A stretch of 64,000 bases of DNA. Origin: Oscillospiraceae bacterium. GTDB lineage: Bacteria > Bacillota > Clostridia > Oscillospirales > Oscillospiraceae. Shown piece by piece: positions 25,862-33,736 of the stretch; the stretch's first letter is position 1; every line of letters starts with the position of its first letter. Where the stretch lies: NCBI GenBank assembly GCA_031261325.1, contig JAISKH010000067.1:1-64000 (forward strand). The letters are read 5' to 3'. The notes beneath the pieces were generated by a model. It saw only the letters and a list, made by a program, of their open reading frames with translations. It searched no databases and was not told where the DNA came from. Both the position numbers and the translations under genes were made by a program.

Positions 25862-27393
25862 TGAATCCTGATTCGCTTGTCTCGGAACACCTCGATTTTG
25901 TCAACGAGCGTCGCCAGCGTCGCGCGGTCAACGTTCTCGAACGTCAGGAACTCCTCCAGCAAATCGGCAAGCGTCGCCGCGCCGACGCGTTCCTCCCGCG
26001 CCGCCCGCTCTTCCGCAAGCCGCAGCCGCTCGGACAAGCCGTCCCGCTCGGCGCGGAACCTGTCGGACAGCTCCGCGAACTCCTCCTCCGTGATAACCCC
26101 GCTCACCTTGTCCCGATACAGGCTCGCGATAACCGCCTTAACCTGCGCGAGCCGCGAACGGCACACGGCTGTCTCCCGCTCGCATTCGTCCGCCCGCCCA
26201 TTGGCTTGCTCCGCCGCGCTCAATATCCCCGCCGCGCTTAAGCTCCCCGCTAGCTCCCGCAACGACCGCCGCAGGCTGTCCTCAACGCGCTCCTCGCGTA
26301 TCGTGTGCGCCGTGCACAAGCCGAGCTTCGCGTGCTTGCGCCAAGTTGAGCACACCATGTATGTGCGCGTCGGCGATTCGTTTACGAACGTCATACCCCC
26401 TCCGCAGTCGCCGCACTTGCACAACCCCGACAGCAAATGCGCGCGAGCGTTCCCGCGCTTCACATAATTGCGCGTTTCAATCAGCCGCGCCGCCGCCGCA
26501 AATTCCTCCGCCGTTACAAGCGGCTCGTGCGTGCCCTCAACCGTTATCCAGTCGTCCGCGGGCAGATTGACCTTGGACTTCAGCTTGTAGTTAATCTTGC
26601 GGGAGCGATTTTGCGTCAGGTTGCCGATATACGTCGGGTTCGTCAGTATCCGCCCGATAATCTGCGCGTTCCACACGCCCTTGTTGCGCCGCTGCGTCGC
26701 CGTCAGGTTTTTCGACTGTGACGGAGTGGGAACGCCCTCGCGCGTCAGCGCGTTCGCGATGCCGAGCTTTGTCCCCTCCGCGATAAACATCGCGAATATC
26801 CGCCGCACAATCGGCGCGGTTTCGCTGTCCGCCACAAGTCTGCGCTTATCCGCCGCGTCCTTTGCGTACCCGTATGGCGCGACAGAGCCGATAAATTCAC
26901 CCTTTAGCTTCTTTGCCAGCAGCGCGGTTCGCACTTTCTTGGAGATGTCCTTTGCGTACATGTCGTTGATAACCGCCTTGAACGGCGACATGTCGTTGTT
27001 CCCGCCGACGGCGAACGTGTCAATCCCGTCGTTCAGCGCGATATACCGCACGTTCATCTTCGGGAAATACCGCTCCAGATAATATCCCGTGTCAATATAG
27101 TCGCGCCCGAGACGCGACAGGTCTTTCGTAATGACAAGGTTAATCCACCCGCGCTCAATGTCGCGCACGAGCCGCCGAAAGTCGGGGCGGTCAAAATTCA
27201 GCCCCGAGAACCCGTCGTCGATGTACACGTCAACGACGCTCCACCCCTGCTCCGCCGCGTACCGCGTCACAAGCTCGCGCTGATTGCCTATGCTCTCGGA
27301 CTGCCCGTCGCGGTCGTCCTCCTGCGACAAGCGCAGGTACACGCCGACGGAGTAGTTGTCACCCGTCATCTTCGCCCGCCCCAACACTCGCAT
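25843..27393 (-). CDS. Large serine recombinase (SpoIVCA-like) of the dpaA element
   Basis: The protein has 516 residues. The N-terminal resolvase domain contains the catalytic Ser in VYLRLSQED and ITKDLSRLGRDYIDTGYYLE. A recombinase domain follows (GSVAPYGYAKDA.., TNPTYIGNLTQNRS). Then comes a zinc ribbon (LCKCGDCGGG with a later cysteine pair) and a C-terminal coiled coil. Size and order match SpoIVCA, the enzyme that removes skin from sigK in Bacillus. It should catalyse excision and possibly integration at the TAAGCCCGGCGG sites. The start may be 27393 or the ATG at 27369. A recombination directionality factor was not recognised. Confidence 0.92.
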   Translation of the reverse strand: MRVLGRAKMTGDNYSVGVYLRLSQEDDRDGQSESIGNQRELVTRYAAEQGWSVVDVYIDDGFSGLNFDRPDFRRLVRDIERGWINLVITKDLSRLGRDYIDTGYYLERYFPKMNVRYIALNDGIDTFAVGGNNDMSPFKAVINDMYAKDISKKVRTALLAKKLKGEFIGSVAPYGYAKDAADKRRLVADSETAPIVRRIFAMFIAEGTKLGIANALTREGVPTPSQSKNLTATQRRNKGVWNAQIIGRILTNPTYIGNLTQNRSRKINYKLKSKVNLPADDWITVEGTHEPLVTAEEFAAAARLIETRNYVKRGNARAHLLSGLCKCGDCGGGMTFVNESPTRTYMVCSTWRKHAKLGLCTAHTIREERVEDSLRRSLRELAGSLSAAGILSAAEQANGRADECERETAVCRSRLAQVKAVIASLYRDKVSGVITEEEFAELSDRFRAERDGLSERLRLAEERAAREERVGAATLADLLEEFLTFENVDRATLATLVDKIEVFRDKRIRIHYSFAV

Positions 27394-27637
27394 AACCGCC
27401 CGACTTTATATGCAGCCTGAAAGCCCGCTCGATAACCGCCTGAAAGCTCTCGCCGTCCTCCCGAAACACCGTCTCAACTTCCTCCGCCGCAACCTTTTCC
27501 CCGTTCGCCAAGCCGCTCGCCCGCCTTTCCCGAAATATTCCGCCGTTCAGGAATGTATGAGCCGCGCCCTTGTCCTTATGCGTCCGCGCGTGTTGCGCAA
27601 TCTGCGCGGCTGTAGTATAATGGCGGTAAAATTTCAA
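27359..27637 (-). CDS. Possible small gene upstream of the recombinase, unknown function
   Basis: A frame of up to 92 codons fills the gap before the recombinase gene and overlaps its start by about 35 bases. The codons from about 27550 down are strongly G-first (GCG, GAG, GAA, GTT), as in real genes here, and the peptide (TFLNGGIFRERRASGLANGE, then helical AEEVETVFREDGESFQAVIE) looks protein-like. No ATG fits; TTG at 27637 has no clear ribosome site. I do not recognise a family. A role as partner of the recombinase would be a guess from position only. Confidence 0.35.
   Translation of the reverse strand: MKFYRHYTTAAQIAQHARTHKDKGAAHTFLNGGIFRERRASGLANGEKVAAEEVETVFREDGESFQAVIERAFRLHIKSGGYASVGAGEDDG
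27552..27581 (-). promoter_or_regulatory. Candidate sigma-E-like promoter upstream of the recombinase
   Basis: On the minus strand GCATAAG (27581-27575), a 15-base spacer and CATACATT (27559-27552) resemble the mother-cell sigma-E consensus of Bacillus (kmATA.. and CATACA-T). It lies about 160 bases before the recombinase start, inside the possible small frame. A chance match cannot be excluded. Confidence 0.3.
27593..27621 (+). promoter_or_regulatory. Sigma-A promoter of the cargo operon
   Basis: TTGCGC (27593-27598), a 17-base spacer and a perfect TATAAT (27616-27621) precede the deacylase gene at 27660. It suggests vegetative expression of the cargo. Confidence 0.72.
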
Positions 27638-27659
27638 TAAATCACAGGGGACGGATAAC

Positions 27660-28148
27660 ATGACGGAAAATATACAAAATATCAGCGATTTACTCACGGC
27701 GCGCGGCGTGGACTTCACAATAATCGAGCACCCCGCCGTGTTCACGATTGACGACCTGCTCGCGCTCAACCTCCTGAACTTCGACGCGGTTGCAAAGAAC
27801 CTCTTCGTCCGCGACGATAAGAAGCGCAATTACTATCTGGTCGTCGTCCGCCACGATAAAAAGCTCGAGCTGAAAGCGTTCAGCGAGAAAATCGGTTCAA
27901 CGAAACTCAGCTTCGCCTCCGAGAACGACTTGGGCGCAATCCTAAAGCTGCAAAAGGGCGCGGTCACGCCGTTCGGCATACTGAACGACGACGACAGGCG
28001 CGTAAAGGTCATAATCGACAAGTCGTTTGACGGCGCGCAAATCGGCGTTCACCCGAACGAAAACACCGCCAGCGTGTGGCTTGACGCGTCGGCGCTCGTC
28101 GCGATAATCAAAGAGCACGGCAATAAAGCGGAGTTTCTGGAGATATAG
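27660..28148 (+). CDS. YbaK/PrdX-family aminoacyl-tRNA deacylase
   Basis: The protein has 162 residues. The YbaK/ProX fold is indicated by ARGVDFTIIEHPAVFTIDDL, the lysine in VAKNLFVRDDK and KGAVTPFGILND. Stand-alone PrdX-type enzymes hydrolyse alanine wrongly attached to tRNA-Pro (family knowledge). It is the first gene of the cargo operon of the dpaA element, with its own sigma-A promoter and an AGGGG ribosome site. Why an intervening element should carry a translation-editing enzyme is unclear. Confidence 0.86.
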   Translation: MTENIQNISDLLTARGVDFTIIEHPAVFTIDDLLALNLLNFDAVAKNLFVRDDKKRNYYLVVVRHDKKLELKAFSEKIGSTKLSFASENDLGAILKLQKGAVTPFGILNDDDRRVKVIIDKSFDGAQIGVHPNENTASVWLDASALVAIIKEHGNKAEFLEI

Positions 28149-28166
28149 AGCGGGAGGTCGAACAAC

Positions 28167-28793
28167 ATGCCAAACCGAGCCATGAGCATAGTCGCGTACA
28201 TCGGTTCCCAATTCCGCAAGCCGACGGGCTTAGGCGGCAGGCTGTCCGCCCTCGTTATGAACCGCATGAACCAAAAGCAGTACAACGCAACGGAAGCCGC
28301 GCTGGAGCTGCGGGACGGCGACGTCGTGCTCGATATAGGCTTCGGCAACGGCTACATGCTGCGCCGCCTTGCGCGGCGCAACAACTCTCGCTTCCTCGGC
28401 ATTGAAATTTCCGACGACATGCTCCGCGCCGCGCTCCGCCGCAACCGCCGCGCAATCGCGGACGGCAGAATGACGCTCACACACGGCGACGTGGCGCGTC
28501 TTGACTTCGCGGACGGCTTTTTTGACAAAGCGTATACCGTGAACACCGTCTATTTCTGGTCGGACTTGGATTCGTGCCTTGCGGAGCTTCATCGCACACT
28601 TAAACTCGGCGGCACATTCGTGAACACCGTCTACACAAAGGAATTTCTGGACAGTTTGCCGTTCACCAAGCGCGGCTTTGCCAAGTATTCGTCGGAAGAA
28701 CTCACGGCGGCAAGCGAGCGCGTCGGCTTCGCGGTTAAGTCCGTCCCGATTGCGTCGGGCAAGGCATACTGCCTGCTCTGCGTGAAAGTCTGA
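28167..28793 (+). CDS. Class I SAM-dependent methyltransferase (Methyltransf_11 type)
   Basis: The protein has 208 residues. Motif I is DVVLDIGFGNGYMLRRLARR, the acidic residue in FLGIEIS ends strand 2, and the later VNTVYFWSDLDSCLAELHRTLKLGG is the usual motif after strand 4. It resembles small-molecule methyltransferases such as UbiE-like enzymes, and the substrate cannot be told. The gene is 18 bases after the deacylase gene in the cargo operon. Confidence 0.83.
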   Translation: MPNRAMSIVAYIGSQFRKPTGLGGRLSALVMNRMNQKQYNATEAALELRDGDVVLDIGFGNGYMLRRLARRNNSRFLGIEISDDMLRAALRRNRRAIADGRMTLTHGDVARLDFADGFFDKAYTVNTVYFWSDLDSCLAELHRTLKLGGTFVNTVYTKEFLDSLPFTKRGFAKYSSEELTAASERVGFAVKSVPIASGKAYCLLCVKV

Positions 28794-28816
28794 ATTTTTA
28801 AGGAGTCACCCGCAAA

Positions 28817-29338
28817 ATGAAACACATCTACGAAACGCCGCGCCTTTACGCGCGCGAGCTTACCGCCGCCGACCTGCCCGCGCTGTCCGCAATCCTGCAA
28901 GACGCGGAGACAATGGCGGCATACGAACACGCGTTTGACGACGCGGAAACACTCGCGTGGCTTGACAAACAGCTCGCGCGGTACGCCGCCGACGGCTTCG
29001 GCTTATGGGCTGTCGTCCTCAAATCGACGGGCGAGATGCTCGGGCAATGCGGGCTTACCCGACAGGACGCGGACGGCAAGCCCGTCGTCGAAATCGGCTA
29101 CCTGTTCAACCGCGCGTTTTGGCACAACGGGTACGCAATCGAAGCCGCCGTCGGCAGTCGGCGATACGCCTTTGAAACGCTCGGCGCGCGCGAGGTGTAT
29201 TCCATAATCCGTGATACGAATTTCGCGTCAATGAACGTCGCAATCCGCTGCGGCATGACGGTTCGCGGCAGATTCACGAAGCACTATTACGGCGTTGACA
29301 TGCCGCACTACATCTTTTCGGTCAGCAACAAGGAGTAA
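28817..29338 (+). CDS. GNAT N-acetyltransferase (RimJ/RimL-like)
   Basis: The protein has 173 residues. IYETPRLYARELTAADLPAL at the N-terminus, IGYLFNRAFWHNGYAIEA and NVAIRCGMTVRGRF are the usual Acetyltransf_3 landmarks. It transfers acetyl from acetyl-CoA to an unidentified amine, possibly a protein N-terminus. Cargo gene, 23 bases after the methyltransferase gene, with AAGGAG before the start. Confidence 0.85.
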   Translation: MKHIYETPRLYARELTAADLPALSAILQDAETMAAYEHAFDDAETLAWLDKQLARYAADGFGLWAVVLKSTGEMLGQCGLTRQDADGKPVVEIGYLFNRAFWHNGYAIEAAVGSRRYAFETLGAREVYSIIRDTNFASMNVAIRCGMTVRGRFTKHYYGVDMPHYIFSVSNKE

Positions 29339-29344
29339 ACCCAC

Positions 29345-30433
29345 ATGAACGCGTACTTATACCCGATAACAACCGCCGCGTGGCAGTTCCCGCTGATTGC
29401 CCTGCTGCTAACGATGCCGTATGTCATTTACTGTTACCGCAAGTTCGGCTCCGTCTCCGTGCTGCGCAGCTTCATTCTGTTCTCAATGCTGTTCTACCTG
29501 CAATGCGCGTTTTACCTGTGCATACTCCCGCTGCCCGACCCCGCGACCGTATCCGCGAGCACAAAGCCGTTCCTCAACCTCGTGCCGTTCCAAAACATCA
29601 TCGACTTCCTCGAAAAGTCGTCGTTCGACGTGTCGAACCCGCGCACGTGGCTCGTCGCAATGCGCGAGAGCTACTTTCTGGAGCCGATGTTCAACCTCCT
29701 GCTGCTCCTGCCTTTCGGCATTTATCTCGCGTATTACTTCAAGAGCAGTCTGAAAAAGGTGCTGCTGTTCTCGTTCCTGCTGTCGCTCTTGTTTGAGCTT
29801 ACGCAGCTAACGGGGCTGTGGGGCGTGTACTCGCGCCCGTATCGGCTGTTTGACGTGAACGACCTCATGCTCAATACGCTCGGCGGCGTACTCGGTTACG
29901 CGGTGTTTCGCGGCTTCCTGAAGTTCCTGCCGAGCCGCGACAGCATTGACGCGAAAAGCGTTGAGCGCGGGCGAAAGGTCAGCTTCACGCGGCGCACAGT
30001 CGCCCTCGCGTTTGACGGCGTTGCAATGCTGCTTATCGTCGTCCCCGTCGCGCGGCTCACGGACGTTAACGCGCTGAACACTGGGCTTGTAACCATGTTC
30101 ATATATTTCCCGCTGTTTTCCGTAATTCTGCGCGGCTCCACGCCCGGCAAGGCAATTGTGCGCATCAAGGTCGCCGCAATCGGCAAGAAGCCGCGCCTGC
30201 TCACCCTCACGCTCATACTGCGCTGCACGTTGCGGAACGCCGCCGCGCCGTTGTTCCTGTGGCTCGCGTCGCTCGTCTCATCTCTGGCGGCGCAATATCT
30301 CCCCGTCATCGTCGAGCTGCTGCTGCTCCTGTTGCTTGGCGCGGACTTCCTGCACAGCCTGAAAAAAGGCAAACGCCTGTGGTACGAGCGGCTCACGCGC
30401 ACGCAAAACGTGTCAACCAATAAAACGAGGTGA
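29345..30433 (+). CDS. Membrane protein with VanZ-like and RDD domains
   Basis: The protein has 362 residues. The N-terminal half is VanZ-like (LVPFQNIIDFL, then NLLLLLPFGIYLAYYF and FDVNDLMLNTLGGVLGYAVF). The C-terminal half, from about residue 215, has the RDD layout (RRTVALAFDGVAMLLI, then PGKAIVRIKVA). About eight to nine membrane segments are seen. VanZ-like proteins are linked to teicoplanin resistance and cell-wall functions, but most are uncharacterised. Cargo gene, five bases after the acetyltransferase stop. Confidence 0.82.
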   Translation: MNAYLYPITTAAWQFPLIALLLTMPYVIYCYRKFGSVSVLRSFILFSMLFYLQCAFYLCILPLPDPATVSASTKPFLNLVPFQNIIDFLEKSSFDVSNPRTWLVAMRESYFLEPMFNLLLLLPFGIYLAYYFKSSLKKVLLFSFLLSLLFELTQLTGLWGVYSRPYRLFDVNDLMLNTLGGVLGYAVFRGFLKFLPSRDSIDAKSVERGRKVSFTRRTVALAFDGVAMLLIVVPVARLTDVNALNTGLVTMFIYFPLFSVILRGSTPGKAIVRIKVAAIGKKPRLLTLTLILRCTLRNAAAPLFLWLASLVSSLAAQYLPVIVELLLLLLLGADFLHSLKKGKRLWYERLTRTQNVSTNKTR

Positions 30434-30437
30434 ATTT

Positions 30438-31028
30438 ATGAACGGATACGAAAAGACCTACGAAACGATGCGCCTGCGGCTCGCCGACCGCGACCTTTCC
30501 GCCGCCGCGACCGCGCTCGGGCTGTCCGCGCCGATTGACGGCGTGCTGAACCTTGACTTCCTAGGGCGGCAATGGCGCGTTGACAGGCTCGGCGTAACTC
30601 AAGTGGGCGGCAACGCGGCAAGCGTCAACTGCAAAACCGTAATCGTCTATTACCTCACGCACGGCGGCGGCGGCTTCCCGCAATACGACTTCGTGTTCTT
30701 GAAGTCGTTCGCTTCGGGATTGTTTGACGGCTCTGACGGCGTGACCTCGGCGGAGCGCGGACGCTTAACCGATTACGCGCGGTTCGTCGCCATTGCGCGG
30801 CGGCTGAACGCCGAGTTCCTGCGCGAGACGGCGAACGGCAGTCACACATGGCTGTTCTACGCGTTCCCGAAGGTGCCCGTCCAACTCACGTTTATTGAGG
30901 GCGACGACGAGTTCCCCGCGCAGACGCAAATAAAATTCGACGTAACCGCAACGACTTTCCTCCCCTTTGAAACCCTTGCCGTGCTGAACGGACTTATCTC
31001 GGGCGAGCTTGCGGGAAAAGATATATAA
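30438..31028 (+). CDS. DUF3786-family protein
   Basis: The protein has 196 residues, soluble, without signal or membrane segments. NGYEKTYETMRLRLADRDLS, GGGGFPQYDFVFLKSFASGL and a C-terminal FLPFETLAVLNGLI fit what I recall of DUF3786, a family of unknown function found in anaerobes, sometimes near corrinoid or carbon-monoxide enzymes. It starts four bases after the VanZ/RDD stop with AGGTG ahead. No function is assigned. Confidence 0.65.
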   Translation: MNGYEKTYETMRLRLADRDLSAAATALGLSAPIDGVLNLDFLGRQWRVDRLGVTQVGGNAASVNCKTVIVYYLTHGGGGFPQYDFVFLKSFASGLFDGSDGVTSAERGRLTDYARFVAIARRLNAEFLRETANGSHTWLFYAFPKVPVQLTFIEGDDEFPAQTQIKFDVTATTFLPFETLAVLNGLISGELAGKDI

Positions 31029-31052
31029 CCCTTGCGGCGGAGGTGCCGAACA

Positions 31053-31535
31053 ATGACGATTCGCAAAACGACAACCGACGACCTCGCGGAGGTGCTGCGG
31101 ATTTACGCGGACGCGCGCGAGTACATGCGCGAGAGCGGCAACCCGTCGCAATGGGGCGACTCGCGCCCGACGCGGGAGACAGTCGAGCACGACATAGCCT
31201 GCGGCGCAAGCTATGTCTGCGAAATCAGCGGCGAAATCACCGCCGTGTTTTACTTCAACATCGAGCGCGACCCGACCTACGAGCAAATAGACGGCGCGTG
31301 GCTGAACGACGAGCCGTGCGGCGTGGTGCACCGAATAGCGAAGCGGCGCGACGCGAAAGGCGCGGGCGCGTTCTGCCTCAACTGGTGCTACGAGCGGTGC
31401 CGCAACCTGAAGCTCGACACGCACAGGGACAACGCCGCCATGCTGAAGCTGCTCGCCAAGCTCGGTTTCACATATTGCGGCGTAATAAGTATTCGCGACG
31501 GTGAGGAGCGCGTCGCGTTCCAAAAAGTCGATTGA
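31053..31535 (+). CDS. GNAT N-acetyltransferase
   Basis: The protein has 160 residues. Acetyltransferase landmarks are MTIRKTTTDDLAEVLRIYAD, VVHRIAKRRDAKGAGAFCLN and LDTHRDNAAMLKLLAKLGFT. The ATG at 31053 lies behind GGAGG, better than the in-frame ATG at 31032. It is the last cargo gene of the dpaA element, followed at once by a terminator. The substrate is unknown. Confidence 0.84.
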   Translation: MTIRKTTTDDLAEVLRIYADAREYMRESGNPSQWGDSRPTRETVEHDIACGASYVCEISGEITAVFYFNIERDPTYEQIDGAWLNDEPCGVVHRIAKRRDAKGAGAFCLNWCYERCRNLKLDTHRDNAAMLKLLAKLGFTYCGVISIRDGEERVAFQKVD

Positions 31536-31547
31536 TATTTACCACAC

Positions 31548-31585
31548 AAAAAACGGCTGTATTCGCAATGAATACAGCCGTTTTT
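31548..31585 (+). terminator. Intrinsic terminator of the cargo operon
   Basis: AAAAAACGGCTGTATT / AATACAGCCGTTTTT with a seven-base loop. It lies 21 bases before the right junction of the element, insulating dpaB from cargo transcription. Confidence 0.92.
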
Positions 31586-31606
31586 ATCTCGTCCCTTATC
31601 CGAATA

Positions 31607-31618
31607 TAAGCCCGGCGG
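31607..31618 (+). other. Right attachment core (attR) of the dpaA element
   Basis: TAAGCCCGGCGG, identical to 25804-25815. The next base continues the dpaA reading frame (GGT ATG GAT ATA). Confidence 0.82.
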
Positions 31619-31763
31619 TATGGATATAACCGCCGCGTCAAAGCTTGGCGTTAAGGCGATGTGGGCGTTGTCCCTCCCGGGCGAGGTTGCGCCCGTTACA
31701 TCAGGCGCGATAATCCGCGACACAATCTACAATATCCTGCGGGAGAAAGGCTTCGGCATATGA
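31619..31763 (+). pseudogene. dpaA: Dipicolinate synthase subunit A, C-terminal part (separated exon-like segment)
   Basis: The segment encodes MDITAASKLGVKAMWALSLP, then GEVAPVTSGAIIRDTIYNIL and REKGFGI before a stop. This is the conserved C-terminus of DpaA, where family members read PGG-x-DF-x-AA-x2-LG-x-KV. It has no start of its own and its stop overlaps the dpaB ATG by four bases, as expected for an intact dpaAB operon. Joining it to 25091-25815 gives 870 bases, a 289-residue protein of normal length. I mark it as a fragment only because it is not translatable in the unrearranged DNA. Confidence 0.9.
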
Positions 31764-32329
31764 AAACTATCGGATTCGCAATGTGCGGCTCGTTCTGCAC
31801 GTTTGACAAAGCGCTCGCGGCAGCGGAAACCCTCGCCAAGGACTACAACCTCGTGCCCATCATGTCCGAAACGGCATACGCGACCGACACGCGCTTCGGC
31901 GACGCGGAGAGCTTCCGCACGCGGCTGGAAACCGTTGCGGGGCAAGCGGTTATACACACAATCAAGTCGGCGGAGCCTATCGGCCCCAGCGGAATGCTTG
32001 ACGCGCTCGTAATCGCCCCCGCGACGGGCAACACGCTCTCAAAGCTCGCGCGCGGCATAACCGACACCGCCGTAACCATGGCGGCAAAGGCGCACCTGCG
32101 CCGCGGCAAACCCGTCGTCGTCGCGGTTTCGACGAATGACGCGCTGTCCGGCAGCGCGGAGAGCATCGCGCGGCTGCTGAACCGCAAGCATGTGTACTTC
32201 GTGCCGCTCTATCAGGACGACGCGACGAACAAGCCGAACTCGCTCGCCGCCGACCTCGGGCGGCTGCCCGCCGCACTCGCCGCCGCGCTTGCGGGGCAGC
32301 AGTTGCAGCCTCTTTTTGTTTGTAATTGA
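31760..32329 (+). CDS. dpaB: Dipicolinate synthase subunit B
   Basis: This is a flavoprotein-fold protein of 189 residues. MKTIGFAMCGSFCTFDKALA, then IVIAPATGNTLSKLA-type APATGNTLSKLARGITD and KPVVVAVSTNDALSG are the usual SpoVFB segments. With DpaA it oxidises dihydrodipicolinate to dipicolinic acid, the spore-core solute. I use the ATG at 31760, which overlaps the dpaA stop; the frame is open further upstream only through dpaA. In unexcised DNA it would be cut off from the dpaA promoter by the element's terminator. Confidence 0.93.
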   Translation: MKTIGFAMCGSFCTFDKALAAAETLAKDYNLVPIMSETAYATDTRFGDAESFRTRLETVAGQAVIHTIKSAEPIGPSGMLDALVIAPATGNTLSKLARGITDTAVTMAAKAHLRRGKPVVVAVSTNDALSGSAESIARLLNRKHVYFVPLYQDDATNKPNSLAADLGRLPAALAAALAGQQLQPLFVCN

Positions 32330-32334
32330 CCCAC

Positions 32335-32908
32335 AATATTCCCTCGTCCCGCCGAGCGGCACTCATCGTCCTATCGTCCTACGTCGCGTCTTGCCGTTCC
32401 ATATCTGTTATCTGGTATCAGTTATCTGTTACTTGCTCCTTGCGCTCCCCGCGCGGGGCCCCCTTTCTTTTGCGAGAAAGGGGGGAAAGCGCACTTAAGA
32501 GGGGGTAAACCCCCTCTTAAGAATCACCCCCACAGCTAGGCGCAAACCAAGCGCGGTGCAACGGGCAGTAGGTGTAAATTGGTAGTGCAAGCTGCCACTT
32601 GGCAAGGATACATCGTTGCAACAGGGTTGGCTTTCGCGCGAGCGAGCTTGCACTAGAGTGTAGTCTTGTGCCGCGTAATGAGTGACCTGATTTGCGATAG
32701 CGACTGGAGATTGGATTGCTTTGAGAAGCAGGGATTCTTAAGGGGGCGCAGCCCCCTTAAGTGCGCTTTCCCCCCTTTCTCGCATAAGAAAGGGGGTCCC
32801 CGCCGGACAGGCGAGCAAATCTCCTTTGAGATTGAAAAACATTCAAAAATCTAATACAGCAGAGCGAGTGCAACGCGCAAAGGTGCCCTGCGGGGGACGT
32901 GGGGAATA
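32335..32908. repeat. Dispersed hairpin-rich element, copy C
   Basis: A 574-base non-coding block separates convergent genes. The left end is AATATTCCCTCGTCCCGCCG. The right end is complementary to TATTCCCCACGTCCCCCGCA. It has hairpins CTTAAGAGGGGG/CCCCCTCTTAAG, CTTAAGGGGGC/GCCCCCTTAAG and paired CCCCTTTC/GAAAGGGG stems. A central unit bounded by GTGCAAGCT / AGCTTGCAC encloses GCCACTTGGCAAGG, and GCCGCGTAATGAGTGACCTG follows it. These inner segments are also in copy D at 56.9 kb. Confidence 0.8.
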
Positions 32909-32914
32909 AGGAGG

Positions 32915-33736
32915 TCAATGACCGCTACGCTCATAATAAAAAATATATTGCTGCGCAATCCCCGCGTAGGGGGAAAACACCTTGGGGTCCAGCGTTCCGT
33001 TCCACCGCGCGAGCGCCTTTTTCACCCATGTGTCAATCGGGAACGCGTCCAGCCGATGCAACCCGAACAGCACCGCACAGTCCGCGACCTTGTTGCCCAC
33101 TCCGCGCAACGACTTCACCGCCTCGCGAGCCGTCGCCGCGTCGCATTGCGTCAGCGCGTCAAGGTCAAGCTCCCCGCTCGCGACGGCGCGCGCCGCCCCG
33201 ATTATGTACTCCGCGCGATAGCCCGCGCGCAATGGCGCAAGGTCGGTTTCGCTTAGTGCCGCTATAGTTTTCGCCGACGGAAACGCGCAATATTTCGTGC
33301 CCGAAATCGGCTCGCCAAAGTGCAGACACAGCGTTTCGACTATCTTTTTTATGCGCGGAATGTTGTTGCATTGCGAGATGATGAACGAGCAAAGCGCCTC
33401 CCACGGCTCCTGCCGCAGAATGCGGATTCCCGTGCCGAACGCGGTCGCCGCGCGCATGTGCTCGTCCACGCAGAAACTCTCGCGAATCGCCGCGTAGTCC
33501 AGCCCGAGGTCGAAGTAATCGCGCCACACAATGTCGAATTCCTCTTGCGAACACTCGATTTTTACCGAATCGCCCACACGCGATACGCGTGCGACGCGCC
33601 CGAACGCAACGCCCGTGTACGCGCCCGTTTCGTCCGCCGCCCAGCGGAAGCATTGCCCGCAGTCGAACGTCGCGACAGGGTCAAAGTCCTCGCAATCCGC
33701 AATCAATGTTGCACCCTTAATGCGCTCTATTTTCAT
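32915..33736 (-). CDS. 8-oxoguanine DNA glycosylase (Ogg1-type HhH-GPD)
   Basis: The protein has 273 residues. An OGG_N domain begins the protein (DCGQCFRW). The glycosylase domain has the helix-hairpin-helix KSLRGVGNKVADCAVLFGL, with the catalytic Lys expected in AFPIDTWVKKAL and the conserved Asp in PIDTW. FIISQCNNIPRIKKIVETL is the classic Ogg1 segment. It removes 8-oxoguanine from DNA. Its start overlaps the end of the next gene of the minus-strand group by one base. Confidence 0.92.
   Translation of the reverse strand: MKIERIKGATLIADCEDFDPVATFDCGQCFRWAADETGAYTGVAFGRVARVSRVGDSVKIECSQEEFDIVWRDYFDLGLDYAAIRESFCVDEHMRAATAFGTGIRILRQEPWEALCSFIISQCNNIPRIKKIVETLCLHFGEPISGTKYCAFPSAKTIAALSETDLAPLRAGYRAEYIIGAARAVASGELDLDALTQCDAATAREAVKSLRGVGNKVADCAVLFGLHRLDAFPIDTWVKKALARWNGTLDPKVFSPYAGIAQQYIFYYERSGH

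Larger units (their letters stand above)
25804..31618. mobile_element. Skin-type intervening element in dpaA carrying a serine recombinase and six other recognised genes
   Basis: The element is bounded by the direct repeat TAAGCCCGGCGG at 25804-25815 and 31607-31618, giving a 5803-bp excision unit. It carries a large serine recombinase at its left end, reading outward toward the left junction. A plus-strand operon of PrdX-like deacylase, methyltransferase, acetyltransferase, VanZ/RDD protein, DUF3786 protein and another acetyltransferase follows, closed by a terminator 21 bases before the right junction. Loss of one repeat copy plus the intervening DNA gives dpaA codons ending ..AAG CCC GGC GG joined to T ATG GAT.., in frame. 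There are no phage structural genes. Confidence 0.88.

Noticed and set aside
25843..27393. A simple decayed insertion that has merely inactivated dpaA
   Set aside because: The recombinase frame is intact, both dpaA parts are undamaged and excision restores the exact frame, which would not be expected of old wreckage. It cannot be fully excluded without seeing excision.
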